Shown piece by piece: positions 16,505 to 24,879 of a stretch of DNA of 64,000 nucleotides (within the stretch, counting starts at the first letter, position 1; the number at the start of each line of letters is the position of its first letter). The notes beneath the pieces are model-generated. The model was not told where the DNA came from. It ran no database searches and worked only from the letters and a program-made list of their open reading frames with translations. The stretch lies in contig NZ_VEGP01000003.1 of the NCBI RefSeq assembly GCF_007679495.1, forward strand, positions 62,001 through 126,000, given 5' to 3'. Made by a program: the position numbers and the translations under genes. The stretch is from Paenibacillus sp. 32O-W. GTDB taxonomy: Bacteria; Bacillota; Bacilli; Paenibacillales; NBRC-103111.

Positions 16505-16936
16505 ATGAAAATCCGTACAGAATGGCAGGGCAAGAGGAAATTCAAGAGCTTGTCCTCCAGAAATCACGAAGTGATGATGGATGCCGTGCCGGATGTGGGC
16601 GGTGAGAATGCCGGCAGTTCGCCCATGGAGCTGGTCTTGATGGGGCTTACAGGCTGCATGGGGATTGATGTGACGATGATATTGGAGAAGATGAGGCTCG
16701 CTCCGGACCGGTTGGAAATAGAAGCTGCGGGGATCCGCGCCGAAGAGCCTCCGCGCAGATTTGTGGAAATTCATCTGACTTTTCACGTTGACGGCGATAT
16801 CAAGCCGGACAAAATATGGAGGGCAATCCGCTTAAGTGAGCAGAAATATTGTTCGGTTGCCCATTCCCTCAACTCGAAGGTGGCGAGCCGACTGCTGTTG
16901 AACGGGAAGGAGGAGCCCCCCGCCGGACAGTCCTAA
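16505..16936 (+). CDS. OsmC/Ohr family protein
   Basis: The 143-residue protein has the two conserved cysteines of OsmC-type peroxidases, C51 in LTGCMGIDV and C116 in KYCSVAHSL, and the family pattern SSPMELVLMGL. OsmC proteins reduce organic hydroperoxides in the cytoplasm; the YhfA-like branch to which this one is closest has no firm substrate. AAAGGGGTG precedes the ATG. It begins 71 nt after the Lgt-like gene in the same direction and probably shares its transcript. Confidence 0.88.
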   Translation: MKIRTEWQGKRKFKSLSSRNHEVMMDAVPDVGGENAGSSPMELVLMGLTGCMGIDVTMILEKMRLAPDRLEIEAAGIRAEEPPRRFVEIHLTFHVDGDIKPDKIWRAIRLSEQKYCSVAHSLNSKVASRLLLNGKEEPPAGQS

Positions 16937-17024
16937 CGGAGCCTTGGGCAAGGAGTCTATTTTCGTCACAGCTCCTGCCAAATGTTACAGGTCCTAGTCT
17001 CTTATATATCCCATATCATTTATG

Positions 17025-17060
17025 AAGCCCGCCGGTAAACGTCATAGTCCCGGCGGGCTT
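17025..17060. terminator. Perfect 11-bp hairpin between convergent genes
   Basis: AAGCCCGCCGG pairs with CCGGCGGGCTT around a 14-nt loop. There is no strong T-run on either side, but the place, between the osmC stop and the end of the minus-strand gene, suggests a bidirectional terminator. Confidence 0.6.
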
Positions 17061-17109
17061 AAGCGCTTTGGAACCCTATCGGACGCCTCGAATTTTTATC
17101 CAGGTTCAG

Positions 17110-17514
17110 TCATCCAAGTTCTTGATGAATTTTCTCCAGATTTTCCTTAAGCTTCAGGCAGCTTTTATAGTCGATTTTGCCATGGTAGGCTTCTTCCTGG
17201 TGAAGCTGATCCTCCAACGGCTGTGCTTCAAAGCTCATCGCTGCTCCACCGGAGGCATAGCTATAACGCTGTTCCGCATAAGCGATTAATTGCTCATTTA
17301 ACTGCTCCATCTTTTCCACGCTGTTCCTTAAGGAGTTCAGATGGATAGCTGTATCGTGTTCATCGGAATAGTGTGTCAGCTCTTCTCTTTCGCTGTTGAT
17401 CAGATGGCGCAGCTCCTCTACCTGAAATTGGGAGGAGGAGGGAAGCTCCATATGGTCCAGAATTTGTTGGCAAGCGTCCAGCAGCTCCTGAATTCGGGTT
17501 ACCGATTGAGACAT
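17110..17514 (-). CDS. Unidentified coiled-coil protein
   Basis: The 134-residue protein is highly charged, helical and rich in Gln, Glu and Leu, with heptad-like stretches at about residues 1-80. No catalytic motif, signal peptide or membrane segment is visible, and I do not recognise a family. AAAGGTGG lies 7 nt before the ATG at 17514, which is preferred over an upstream in-frame ATG. It is a monocistronic minus-strand gene between the osmC and acetylation operons. Confidence 0.75.
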   Translation of the reverse strand: MSQSVTRIQELLDACQQILDHMELPSSSQFQVEELRHLINSEREELTHYSDEHDTAIHLNSLRNSVEKMEQLNEQLIAYAEQRYSYASGGAAMSFEAQPLEDQLHQEEAYHGKIDYKSCLKLKENLEKIHQELG

Positions 17515-17610
17515 TATAATTCCACCTTTATTGTTATTCATTTCCTTTACCTATAGTTTGGAGCCCTCCGACAAAATTATGCGCCGTTCCCGATTCTTTT
17601 CTTTTTTTGC

Positions 17611-17640
17611 TTGTACAGCTTATGTCTTAATAGGTATAAT
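17611..17640 (+). promoter_or_regulatory. Promoter of the SGNH-MBOAT operon
   Basis: TTGTAC (17611-17616) and a perfect TATAAT (17635-17640) are 18 nt apart, 85 nt upstream of the first gene. Confidence 0.6.
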
Positions 17641-17669
17641 TAGTTGGATTCCTGTCTTTTTTTGGCCTC

Positions 17670-17693
17670 TATGGTAGAATATCATCTACCATA
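17670..17693. promoter_or_regulatory. 9-bp inverted repeat in the SGNH-MBOAT leader
   Basis: TATGGTAGA (17670-17678) and TCTACCATA (17685-17693) form a perfect dyad with a 6-nt loop, about 25 nt after the predicted transcription start. It could be an operator for an unidentified repressor or an RNA hairpin. Confidence 0.5.
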
Positions 17694-17724
17694 TTTAATA
17701 TGAAGGAATAGGTGAAATTTACTC

Positions 17725-18804
17725 ATGAAAGCACTTAAGTATGTCATCTTGTATTTGATTATTCTGCAACTCGCGGTCCCCTTGCTGGTGCCGGATCATG
17801 AAGTCTATCATAACCGGATAGATTACGAACTGACGAAGAGCAATTTGCATGACATCGATGCGGCGCTGGACAAGATCAAACGGCAAATCTCCCGCAGCAA
17901 ATCCGATAATTATATCATTCTGCTGGGAGATTCAATTATTTATGGAAGTCCCGGTAACTCGGATCAACCCGTAAATGTTTATATGGAGAGATTGGCTCGC
18001 GAAACAATGGGAGAAGAAGCGCCGGCCATCTATAATCTATCGATGCCGGCTATGCAATTGGGAGACATCTATACGATGCTGTTGATGCTGGATAAGCATA
18101 ACATATCGACCGAGCGGGTCATCTTCAATATTCGCTATGCTTCATTTGTAGAGCGGAACCCTTGGCCTCCCGCTGTATTCTGGCTGAAGGATGAACTCAG
18201 GAAGCTGGATCCCGACACATTCGCGCATATTCGTCCGCAGCTTGAATCGACCGGCTACAGCGTCCCGGAAGGGCTTTATGAGAAATATAAGCATTGGCTC
18301 CATGAAGATGTGCTTCCGAGTATGTCGTTGTTCCGTTATAAAGATTTTATTATTAAATCCGTCAAGCATACGTACACGCGTGCTAAGGGGCTTCCCATCC
18401 CGGATGATGCTCTTGGTGATCCCCGTCCTTGGCACCAGAAGGAAGGGCTGGAGCAGTATCTGAAATCGGATGAGATTGTGAACAGCTATACGGACAAGCC
18501 GTTCGACTTGTCGGATGCCAGTCCGGATGTATTCTTCCTCAACCAGATTATCAAGCACCAACAAGGCACCAACACAATGGTGGTTTTTAACGGCGTCAAT
18601 CAGACGCTGATGGAAGCTTATGTGAACAAGGAAGGATATCGGCAGAACATAGCCAGGATTGATCGAATGATGGAAAGCACTCCGTTTAAATACATTAATC
18701 TGGAAGGGAAAATAGACGATGCTTTGTTTACAGACCATACTCACTTCACGCCCGAAGGCCATGAAGCGCTGAGCGGCCTGTTGTGGGAAGCTTACACTAA
18801 ATAA
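17725..18804 (+). CDS. SGNH-hydrolase-like exported acyltransferase partner
   Basis: The 359-residue protein has an N-terminal membrane anchor (residues 5-22), a block I GDS motif with nucleophile candidate S70 (IILLGDSIIYG) and a C-terminal Asp-His block (TDHTHFTPEGH at about 331-341), so the Ser-His-Asp triad of SGNH enzymes is complete. Next to an MBOAT gene, 15 nt upstream of it, it fits the DltD/AlgJ-type role of moving acyl groups onto an extracellular polymer. The polymer is unknown: no dlt, alginate or polysaccharide polymerase gene is nearby. Confidence 0.8.
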   Translation: MKALKYVILYLIILQLAVPLLVPDHEVYHNRIDYELTKSNLHDIDAALDKIKRQISRSKSDNYIILLGDSIIYGSPGNSDQPVNVYMERLARETMGEEAPAIYNLSMPAMQLGDIYTMLLMLDKHNISTERVIFNIRYASFVERNPWPPAVFWLKDELRKLDPDTFAHIRPQLESTGYSVPEGLYEKYKHWLHEDVLPSMSLFRYKDFIIKSVKHTYTRAKGLPIPDDALGDPRPWHQKEGLEQYLKSDEIVNSYTDKPFDLSDASPDVFFLNQIIKHQQGTNTMVVFNGVNQTLMEAYVNKEGYRQNIARIDRMMESTPFKYINLEGKIDDALFTDHTHFTPEGHEALSGLLWEAYTK

Positions 18805-18819
18805 AGGGAGATCAGATAC

Positions 18820-20244
18820 ATGCTTTTCCATACTCCGGAATTTATGGTCTTGATGATCATAACGATGTTTCTATATTATTTGCTGCCGAACCGGCGGATC
18901 TTCTTGCTTTCCGTCGCCAACGTAATCTTCTACGGGGTGGCGGGTATCGGCCATTTATTTGTCTTTATTGCGGTATCCATCTTTACCTATTACTGCTCCA
19001 AAATGCTGCGCGGAAAGTATGCCAAATTAATTCTGGCCATTGCACTTGTCGTCAATATTTTAAATCTCGTTTTCTTTAAATATACGGTGTTTCTTATCCG
19101 CAGCATGGAGCAGTTCCTGTCCGTGAAGCTGCTGACCGAGGATTCTTTCTGGCTAACAATTGTGCTGCCTATCGGGATTTCCTTCTATACCTTTCAGATG
19201 ATTGCTTATGTCGTCGATATTTATAAAGGAAAGATCAAGCCGAGCCGCACCCTGCTCGACTTCTGGGTATTCATCGCTTTCTTCGCCAATCTGATCGCCG
19301 GTCCGATCATGCGGGGACAGGAGCTGCTGCCGCAAATCGAGGGCATTCGCTCCATCCGCTTTGACCGTCGCAATATGAGAATAGGAGCCGCCTTCCTCGG
19401 ACTCGGGCTGTTTAAGAAAATCGTTCTGGCTGACTATATATCCGGTTATGCGGACTCTTTCTTTGCCAGAACGGCCGAGCTTACCGGGGCCGAAGGCTGG
19501 GTTGCCATTTATTTGTTCGCGTTTCAAATCTTTTTCGACTTTGCGGCTTATAGTGAAATGGCTGTAGGGATCGGCTATTTCTTCGGAATTAAATTGATTA
19601 ACAACTTCCAGACTCCATACCTGAGCTCGAATGCAACGGAATTCTGGCGGCGCTGGCACATCACCTTATCCACGTTCATCCGGGATTATATCTATATTCC
19701 ATTAGGCGGATCCAGGAACGGCAAGGTGAGACAATACATTAATTTGTTCCTTGCCATGACGATTTCCGGGATCTGGCACGGTGCCGCCTGGACGTTCGTG
19801 ATCTGGGGAATGTTTCACGGAGCGCTGTTGATCGGCCATAAGCTGTACAGCAAAGGCAAGGAACGGCTGGGACTGGCCAAGCTCGATTCCAGCAAAATCT
19901 ATCACGTGTTTGCAGTCATTGTGTTCTTTCATCTTACATGTATCGGCTGGATATTCTTCCGGGTGGACGGATTTCAGAACGCCATCTCGCTGCTGTCCCG
20001 CATGCTTACTCCGGAAGCCTTCCTGTTCCCGAAGGAATTACACAAGTACCTGCTCCTCGTTGCCGTCTTATATTTGCTGCATATTGTGGAATATTATCTG
20101 TTCGCCAATGCGGCCAAATGGTCCAAGGCTTGGCATAACCGTTTTCCTGCGCCGGTTCGCGCCGTCGTTTATACGCTCGTGATTGCCGTGTTAGCATTGC
20201 TGTTACGAACAGAGCAGAATACGTTCATCTATTTTCAATTTTAG
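18820..20244 (+). CDS. MBOAT family O-acyltransferase (AlgI/DltB-like)
   Basis: The 474-residue polytopic membrane protein has the AlgI-type signature RRWHITLSTFIRDYIYIPLGG at about residues 275-295 and the active-site histidine in GIWHGAAWTFVIWG. It also has IGISFYTFQMIAYVVDIY, typical of AlgI and PatA relatives. MBOAT proteins pass acetyl groups from cytoplasmic donors across the membrane, and here the SGNH protein encoded just upstream is the likely acceptor partner. A terminator follows. Confidence 0.92.
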   Translation: MLFHTPEFMVLMIITMFLYYLLPNRRIFLLSVANVIFYGVAGIGHLFVFIAVSIFTYYCSKMLRGKYAKLILAIALVVNILNLVFFKYTVFLIRSMEQFLSVKLLTEDSFWLTIVLPIGISFYTFQMIAYVVDIYKGKIKPSRTLLDFWVFIAFFANLIAGPIMRGQELLPQIEGIRSIRFDRRNMRIGAAFLGLGLFKKIVLADYISGYADSFFARTAELTGAEGWVAIYLFAFQIFFDFAAYSEMAVGIGYFFGIKLINNFQTPYLSSNATEFWRRWHITLSTFIRDYIYIPLGGSRNGKVRQYINLFLAMTISGIWHGAAWTFVIWGMFHGALLIGHKLYSKGKERLGLAKLDSSKIYHVFAVIVFFHLTCIGWIFFRVDGFQNAISLLSRMLTPEAFLFPKELHKYLLLVAVLYLLHIVEYYLFANAAKWSKAWHNRFPAPVRAVVYTLVIAVLALLLRTEQNTFIYFQF

Positions 20245-20321
20245 TATGGAGGGGAGAAGGGCAGCGGGGTGCGATAACGTGTACCGAGTGCTGCCTGTTA
20301 AACCGGAATCTTCCCGTATCC

Positions 20322-20361
20322 AACTGGCAAAGACTGTACTGACGGCCTTTGCCGGTTTTCT
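20322..20361 (+). terminator. Intrinsic terminator of the SGNH-MBOAT operon
   Basis: AACTGGCAAAG (20322-20332) pairs with CTTTGCCGGTT (20347-20357), with one G-U pair, followed by TTTTC. It lies between convergent genes and touches the gerC stop region. Confidence 0.7.
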
Positions 20362-21518
20362 CATTTTACCGCCGGCTGTGTCCTGATCGAATCTCTCAGC
20401 ATTCCCGAATGCTTTAGTTTGACTTCGACTTCAATTGCTTGAATGGAGTCCTCCTTAAGCTGAAATGGACGGTCGGCCTGAAGCTTTCTCCATCGGCCAT
20501 AATGCTTGCGATAAAGGACATGCTGCAGTGAAAAGAGGTCTGCCTTCTTCTCCAGCCCGTTCCTGTAGGTCGTCATGATTTCCCCTCGAATATGCCGCTG
20601 CGCCTCTTCAACAAGCTTTGATTCCGGCATGGCCCTGGTAAGCTCGATTATGTCCCCGGTTATTTTCACATGAATGGAATAGACGGGTCCTTGTTTGTCA
20701 ACGTGCGGCTTGATATCAATTTCAGGCTTGTTCATGGAAAGCACCGCTTGGGATTTTCCTTCCTTGCGGATGACGAGGGGCGTTCTTTCCGTTCTGGATT
20801 CCAACCACCTTAACCCGGCTAGACGGTTTTTATCGAAAAAGCCTTTAAGCTCGTAATTTTGCAGGGCATATACTCCGTTCATTTCAAGTTTTTTGTCGAC
20901 CTTGTTGTTTTTATGCCATTGCTCCTTATTGATGGAGATGGATGGCAGCAGTATAGTCTGATCGGGCTCGCGCAATAGAGAAACGAAACGGAAATACTGC
21001 ATCGGAGCGATGTATGATTTCTGTTTATAAAGCTCGATCGGTTCGTTAAGAATTGTAGCCAGTGAGGGAAGATTAAAAAAACCGGGAGTCGTATAGACAT
21101 CCTCTATTTCCTCCTCTGTCCCATAAATCCAGGGAGTATAACGCATCTCCCAAAACCTAAACAGCGTATCCTCGATATGGTCCACCCCTTGTTCGAGCAA
21201 TCGTTTGGTCATAATGATATTGGTGGCATGGCTCCAGTATGTTCTTTGCTGCGCCGTATCCAGCAAATCATTGATTGCCTGATTAATGGTCTCCCCTTCT
21301 CCTTTGCCAACCCATTGCTGGGGAGGATTGCTCTGCTTGCCCGATTCCTGTCTCGCTATCGAGGTGAATTCAATCATCTGTGCATAGATCAGATATTTGC
21401 CGTCTTTATAATCCAGTCCGACGGAAACGGCGTAATTAACGATTTGCATATCTTTAATGTCCCAGCAGCCGGATAAGAGGGTGAGCATAAGCAAGCAGAT
21501 GAGCAGCTTCCTATTCAA
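20361..21518 (-). CDS. gerC: Ger(x)C family germinant receptor lipoprotein
   Basis: The 385-residue protein starts with a lipoprotein signal whose Cys is followed by the family-typical WD (LLSGCWDIKD). It continues with ITEFT-like and QWVGKGEGETI-like GerC blocks. GerC subunits sit on the outer face of the spore inner membrane and are needed for germinant receptor function. It overlaps gerA by 4 nt and is the last gene of gerB-gerA-gerC. Confidence 0.92.
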   Translation of the reverse strand: MNRKLLICLLMLTLLSGCWDIKDMQIVNYAVSVGLDYKDGKYLIYAQMIEFTSIARQESGKQSNPPQQWVGKGEGETINQAINDLLDTAQQRTYWSHATNIIMTKRLLEQGVDHIEDTLFRFWEMRYTPWIYGTEEEIEDVYTTPGFFNLPSLATILNEPIELYKQKSYIAPMQYFRFVSLLREPDQTILLPSISINKEQWHKNNKVDKKLEMNGVYALQNYELKGFFDKNRLAGLRWLESRTERTPLVIRKEGKSQAVLSMNKPEIDIKPHVDKQGPVYSIHVKITGDIIELTRAMPESKLVEEAQRHIRGEIMTTYRNGLEKKADLFSLQHVLYRKHYGRWRKLQADRPFQLKEDSIQAIEVEVKLKHSGMLRDSIRTQPAVK

Positions 21519-23024
21519 GGAGAGTCCCCCTTCTTGCGGGTCGTATCCAGGGTATGGAGCATTTTAGGCCGGTGATCGATATGGTCCCGCGGTTTGATCA
21601 GCATCCCCGATAACACATCGCGCGGGGATAATGGGGAAATAGGTGCCAAATAGGGCAGCCCGAAGGATTCCAGTCTGGACAAATACGTTATGATAACAAA
21701 CATGGAAATGAAAAAGCCGTACATTCCGAGTATCGAGGTGCAGATGAGCACAAATATTCTAATGACGCTAACGCTGCCGCTCAGGGATTGATTGACCAGC
21801 GTAAACGTGGCAACGGCTGTAACGGCACAGACGAACAGCATCGTTGGAGAAGTAATTCCCGCCCGGATCGCCGCATCCCCGACAATGAGCCCGCCAATGA
21901 CCGTCACCGTTTGGCCTACCGCCTTAGGCAGCCGGACCCCGGCCTCGCGGAATATTTCAAATAATCCGATCATCAGGAACGCTTCCATGGGAGAAGAAAG
22001 CGGCAGCCCGATTCTGGAGTTGCTGACGGTAGCCAATAGGTGGAAAGGAAGCTGGTCTATATCGTAGGCTGTCAAAGCAACCCAAAATCCGGGAAGAAAG
22101 ATGGAAATGCTGATTCCGATCAGACGGAAAAACCTTTCGAGTGCAACATAGTAGAATGGAAGATGCATATCTTCCGGTGTTTTCAGAAGCGTGGTCAGGT
22201 TGATAGGGGCAATAATGGCCATAGGCGAGCCGTCTATCAGAATGACGAAACGGCCTCTTAACAGACCGGCCGCGACATGGTCCGGCCTGCCGATATAATC
22301 GAATAACGGGAACAAGGAATGACTGTAATCCGACAGTGCTTCCTCCAATTGTTCATTGCTGAGCAGACCATCCACTTCAATTTTGTTAAGCCGGGTCCGA
22401 ACCTCATCCACGACATCCGGACGGGCTACATCGTATAGGTACAGCAAAGATACCTTCGTATGGCTTCTCCTGCCCAGGCGGAATTGCTCATGATGCAGCG
22501 AAGGGGTCTTGAGCCGTTTGCGAATCAGGGCGATATTGGTGGAGAGATCCTCGGTAAAGCCGTCCCTCGGCCCTTTGATCGAAACTTCCGTATTTGATTC
22601 CTCCGGAGTCGGCAACATCGACGAAATAAAGCTTCTCCTGCTCTTCGAACACGATGATCATATTTCCATCGAATAAGTGATGAAGCAAATCCTCTGCCGC
22701 CTTGATTTCGTTTAATTGCAGCAACGGATTGGATACGAAGGAATCCTCGAGGCGCTCGGAGCTGGCCAGCATGCGATTAAGCTGAGGGAGTACAAACTCG
22801 TTAACCTGCTGTATATTGGCCATTCCCTCACAATATACGATCACCGTTTTGATCTGTTGACGGCAGCCGAACCGGTAGACTTGAATCGTAATGTCCGCGC
22901 TGGAGCCGAACAGCATCCGGATGGCCTGTTCATTCCATTGTTTCGGGAGCCAGCCGGTCCGGTTTCGTTCCTTTCCTTTTGATTTTCCCAGGAGCTGTTG
23001 TCGGAAATAACGGTAAAAATTCAA
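21515..23024 (-). pseudogene. gerA: gerA-type germinant receptor subunit A, interrupted by a frameshift
   Basis: The 5' part (23024 to 22488, 178 residues) encodes the N-terminal soluble GerA domain. The 3' part (22618 to 21515) starts in another frame with TPEESNTEVSIKGPRDGF and contains the membrane domain, including the conserved PFHLLATVSNSRIGLPLSSP-like block. Together they make one normal subunit of about 490 residues. The first frame reads KLYFVDVADSGG while the second supplies the expected proline-rich continuation, so one base appears gained, or two lost, near 22590-22620. The ATG at 22618 has no ribosome site. Either the gene is broken, the base call is wrong, or the reading is programmed. 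Overlaps with gerB and gerC (4 nt each) are intact. Confidence 0.8.
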
Positions 23025-24115
23025 CTCGGCTTCCTCCTCTTCAGATGCGATTTAGCAAACACAAGCAGCGAAAGCAAGATGGAATAAGCGAGCACGGCAA
23101 AGAAGCTGTAGGGATAGTACCTGGTTTTGATCCAGTTTATGAAGTTCATGTCGCTTATAGGGGCGACGGCGATTCCCAGTAATATGAAGAGCAGTATGAA
23201 GAGAATGAATCGTTTCAACAACCGGCTATCGGGCTTACAAAAATCCAGCAGGATATATATCGCAAGAGATATACGTATAAATGCCCCTGAAAGCCACTGG
23301 AACAAGGCCAGGAAGTCTACGTGGGCTATATATTTGCCGATAGTCACCAGCCGCCATTGCTCGAAGGCGGGATATCTTTGGTTAGCGGATTCCACCGGTC
23401 CATAAGTGGCCATGGAACCAATCAGGGGACCCATGGTCAGGCCCGCCAGAATAAAAGCCAGGATAAACCAGTAAAGCAGTCGGATAGGCTTCTCTATGTT
23501 ATGTTTAAACAACAGCAGGATGATGATTTCAATAAATCCCCCGCCCGCATAGACCATAGCATTCAAGACGGGCTCCAGCCCGTCGGTAAATATCGGGAAG
23601 ATCTTGGAATAGTCCTTGTACTGGAAATTGGCGGACATAACGAAATAGCCGAGCAGCCAGACCAATGGAAGAAGAATGCCGGTTGTTATTGCGATTGGAC
23701 GGATTCCGGAGCCGGCAATGAACAAGCATAGGAGGATCAAGCTGCCTGCTACAACTGTGCCGGGAGTTCGGGGCAAATAGGTGATGCTTACCCATTTCGT
23801 CGTTTCCCGGATCGTCAATGCGGCGATGAATAAAACATATATTGCCGCCGGCCAGATCAGAAAGCGGGCTGCCCACTTGCCGTACTGCTGCCTCAGCCAG
23901 TCGAATAATGACTGTTGGCCGGTCGTTTTGGCAATGTAGTAGGGAAGGAGCAGCCAAAGGTTGGACAGAAGATACGTAAGCAGAACACTGACCCAGGAGT
24001 CGCGCATTCCGACATGCAAAAGCAGTGGGATGATGGTGACGTGGTTGGAAAAACCGACAGCCAAAATGATGATGGTAAGAGCCTGGAATACGCTGATGGT
24101 TTTGTTTACGTTCAA
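23021..24115 (-). CDS. gerB: GerB-type germinant receptor transporter-like subunit
   Basis: The 364-residue protein has about ten membrane segments of the amino acid/polyamine transporter-like GerAB family (SVFQALTIIILAVGFSNH start, LWLLLPYYIAKTTGQQSLFDWL, a conserved ETTKW motif). It senses the germinant in the spore inner membrane. The start is taken as TTG at 24115 because GAGGAGGG lies 7 nt upstream and homologues begin here. A longer frame to 24199 lacks a ribosome site. It overlaps gerA by ATGA. Confidence 0.9.
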   Translation of the reverse strand: MNVNKTISVFQALTIIILAVGFSNHVTIIPLLLHVGMRDSWVSVLLTYLLSNLWLLLPYYIAKTTGQQSLFDWLRQQYGKWAARFLIWPAAIYVLFIAALTIRETTKWVSITYLPRTPGTVVAGSLILLCLFIAGSGIRPIAITTGILLPLVWLLGYFVMSANFQYKDYSKIFPIFTDGLEPVLNAMVYAGGGFIEIIILLLFKHNIEKPIRLLYWFILAFILAGLTMGPLIGSMATYGPVESANQRYPAFEQWRLVTIGKYIAHVDFLALFQWLSGAFIRISLAIYILLDFCKPDSRLLKRFILFILLFILLGIAVAPISDMNFINWIKTRYYPYSFFAVLAYSILLSLLVFAKSHLKRRKPS

Positions 24116-24218
24116 TCCCGAGCCCTCCTCGTAAATAAGCCAGTATATACATTGTGAGCCGATGATTAACAAATCATACAAAAAACGGATGAACAACATG
24201 TTCGCAAGAAATGCATAA

Positions 24219-24233
24219 GCTCAAATTTTGAGC
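24219..24233. promoter_or_regulatory. 15-bp palindrome upstream of gerB
   Basis: GCTCAAATTTTGAGC is a perfect dyad (7+1+7) about 105 bp before the gerB start. It may be a regulatory site. I could not fix a convincing forespore (sigma-G) promoter near it. Confidence 0.35.
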
Positions 24234-24566
24234 ATAGGATGAAATATAAAGCAATATTCCATGATCAAATTTCAAGCATTCGGATTTAAAAATTCGGTTA
24301 TTTCCACACAAACAACAAAATATCGACAAAGGTGGAGACGGTGAGAAAACCTTTGGAACAGTACGCGAAGCCATAGCTTTCGTCTGTTTCTTGGCGGTTT
24401 TCTTACGGTCTTTTTTGTCGTCTTTACAAAAAGTTAGCAGGTCGATTATGTCCCGTTAACATTCGTCAGCTAAGCTATGAAGGTAGTCATTTCCCAAAGA
24501 GGGTAGGCGTTCTGCTAACAACGAGCAATAAAACCAAAGGAAACGGAAGGTGGTATCAGTAGATGT
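24234..24566. other. Intergenic stretch without a recognised gene
   Basis: This AT-rich stretch between the divergent gerB and ugpB-like genes has no convincing coding frame. An 11-bp direct repeat AGGTAGTCATT occurs at 24481-24491 and again at 24778-24788. The regulatory sites of the transporter begin downstream of it. Confidence 0.4.
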
Positions 24567-24711
24567 AAAACGAAATATCAATATACGACAATAAACGACT
24601 ACAAAAATCAAAATAAAACATTGACAAATAGCGGTTTGGATGTAAGAATAGTCAATGAATTAGGCTGTATTTGTTTTCGTTTAATGTTGTTAAATTTCGT
24701 TTCCTTTCGTT
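24567..24711 (+). promoter_or_regulatory. Promoter and phased repeat operators of the Ugp-like operon
   Basis: TTGACA (24621-24626) with TAAGAA at 24643 is the likely promoter. One AAAACGAAA lies upstream (24567-24575). Three inverse copies TTTCGTT lie downstream at 24675, 24695 and 24705, that is 20 and 10 bp apart, on one helix face. The same AAAACG core recurs before the HAD gene at 29188-29234. DeoR-family repressors commonly bind such CGAAA-type repeats, and a DeoR gene lies in this cluster. Confidence 0.55.
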
Positions 24712-24756
24712 ATTTCGGCTTAGAGTGGAACGGCTTCATAGTAAACCATAGTGTGT

Positions 24757-24770
24757 TGTAAGCGCATCCA
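24757..24770. promoter_or_regulatory. Weak cre-like site
   Basis: TGTAAGCGCATCCA matches the CcpA consensus TGWAANCGNTNWCA at all but two defined positions. It lies 110 bp before the binding-protein gene, downstream of the predicted promoter, where CcpA could block elongation. Confidence 0.3.
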
Positions 24771-24879
24771 AATGAAAGGTAGTCATTCCGCACCTATCGA
24801 GGTTTGTTTACGGAAACGGCCATTGGGATGTGCAAGATATGAACAGTCATGACAGGAAATAAGAGAGAGGGGAATCGTT

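Noticed and set aside
22488-22618. Two separate gerA-like genes instead of one frameshifted gene
   Set aside because: Neither half is a complete family member, the second half has no ribosome site, and the operon overlaps fit one gene.
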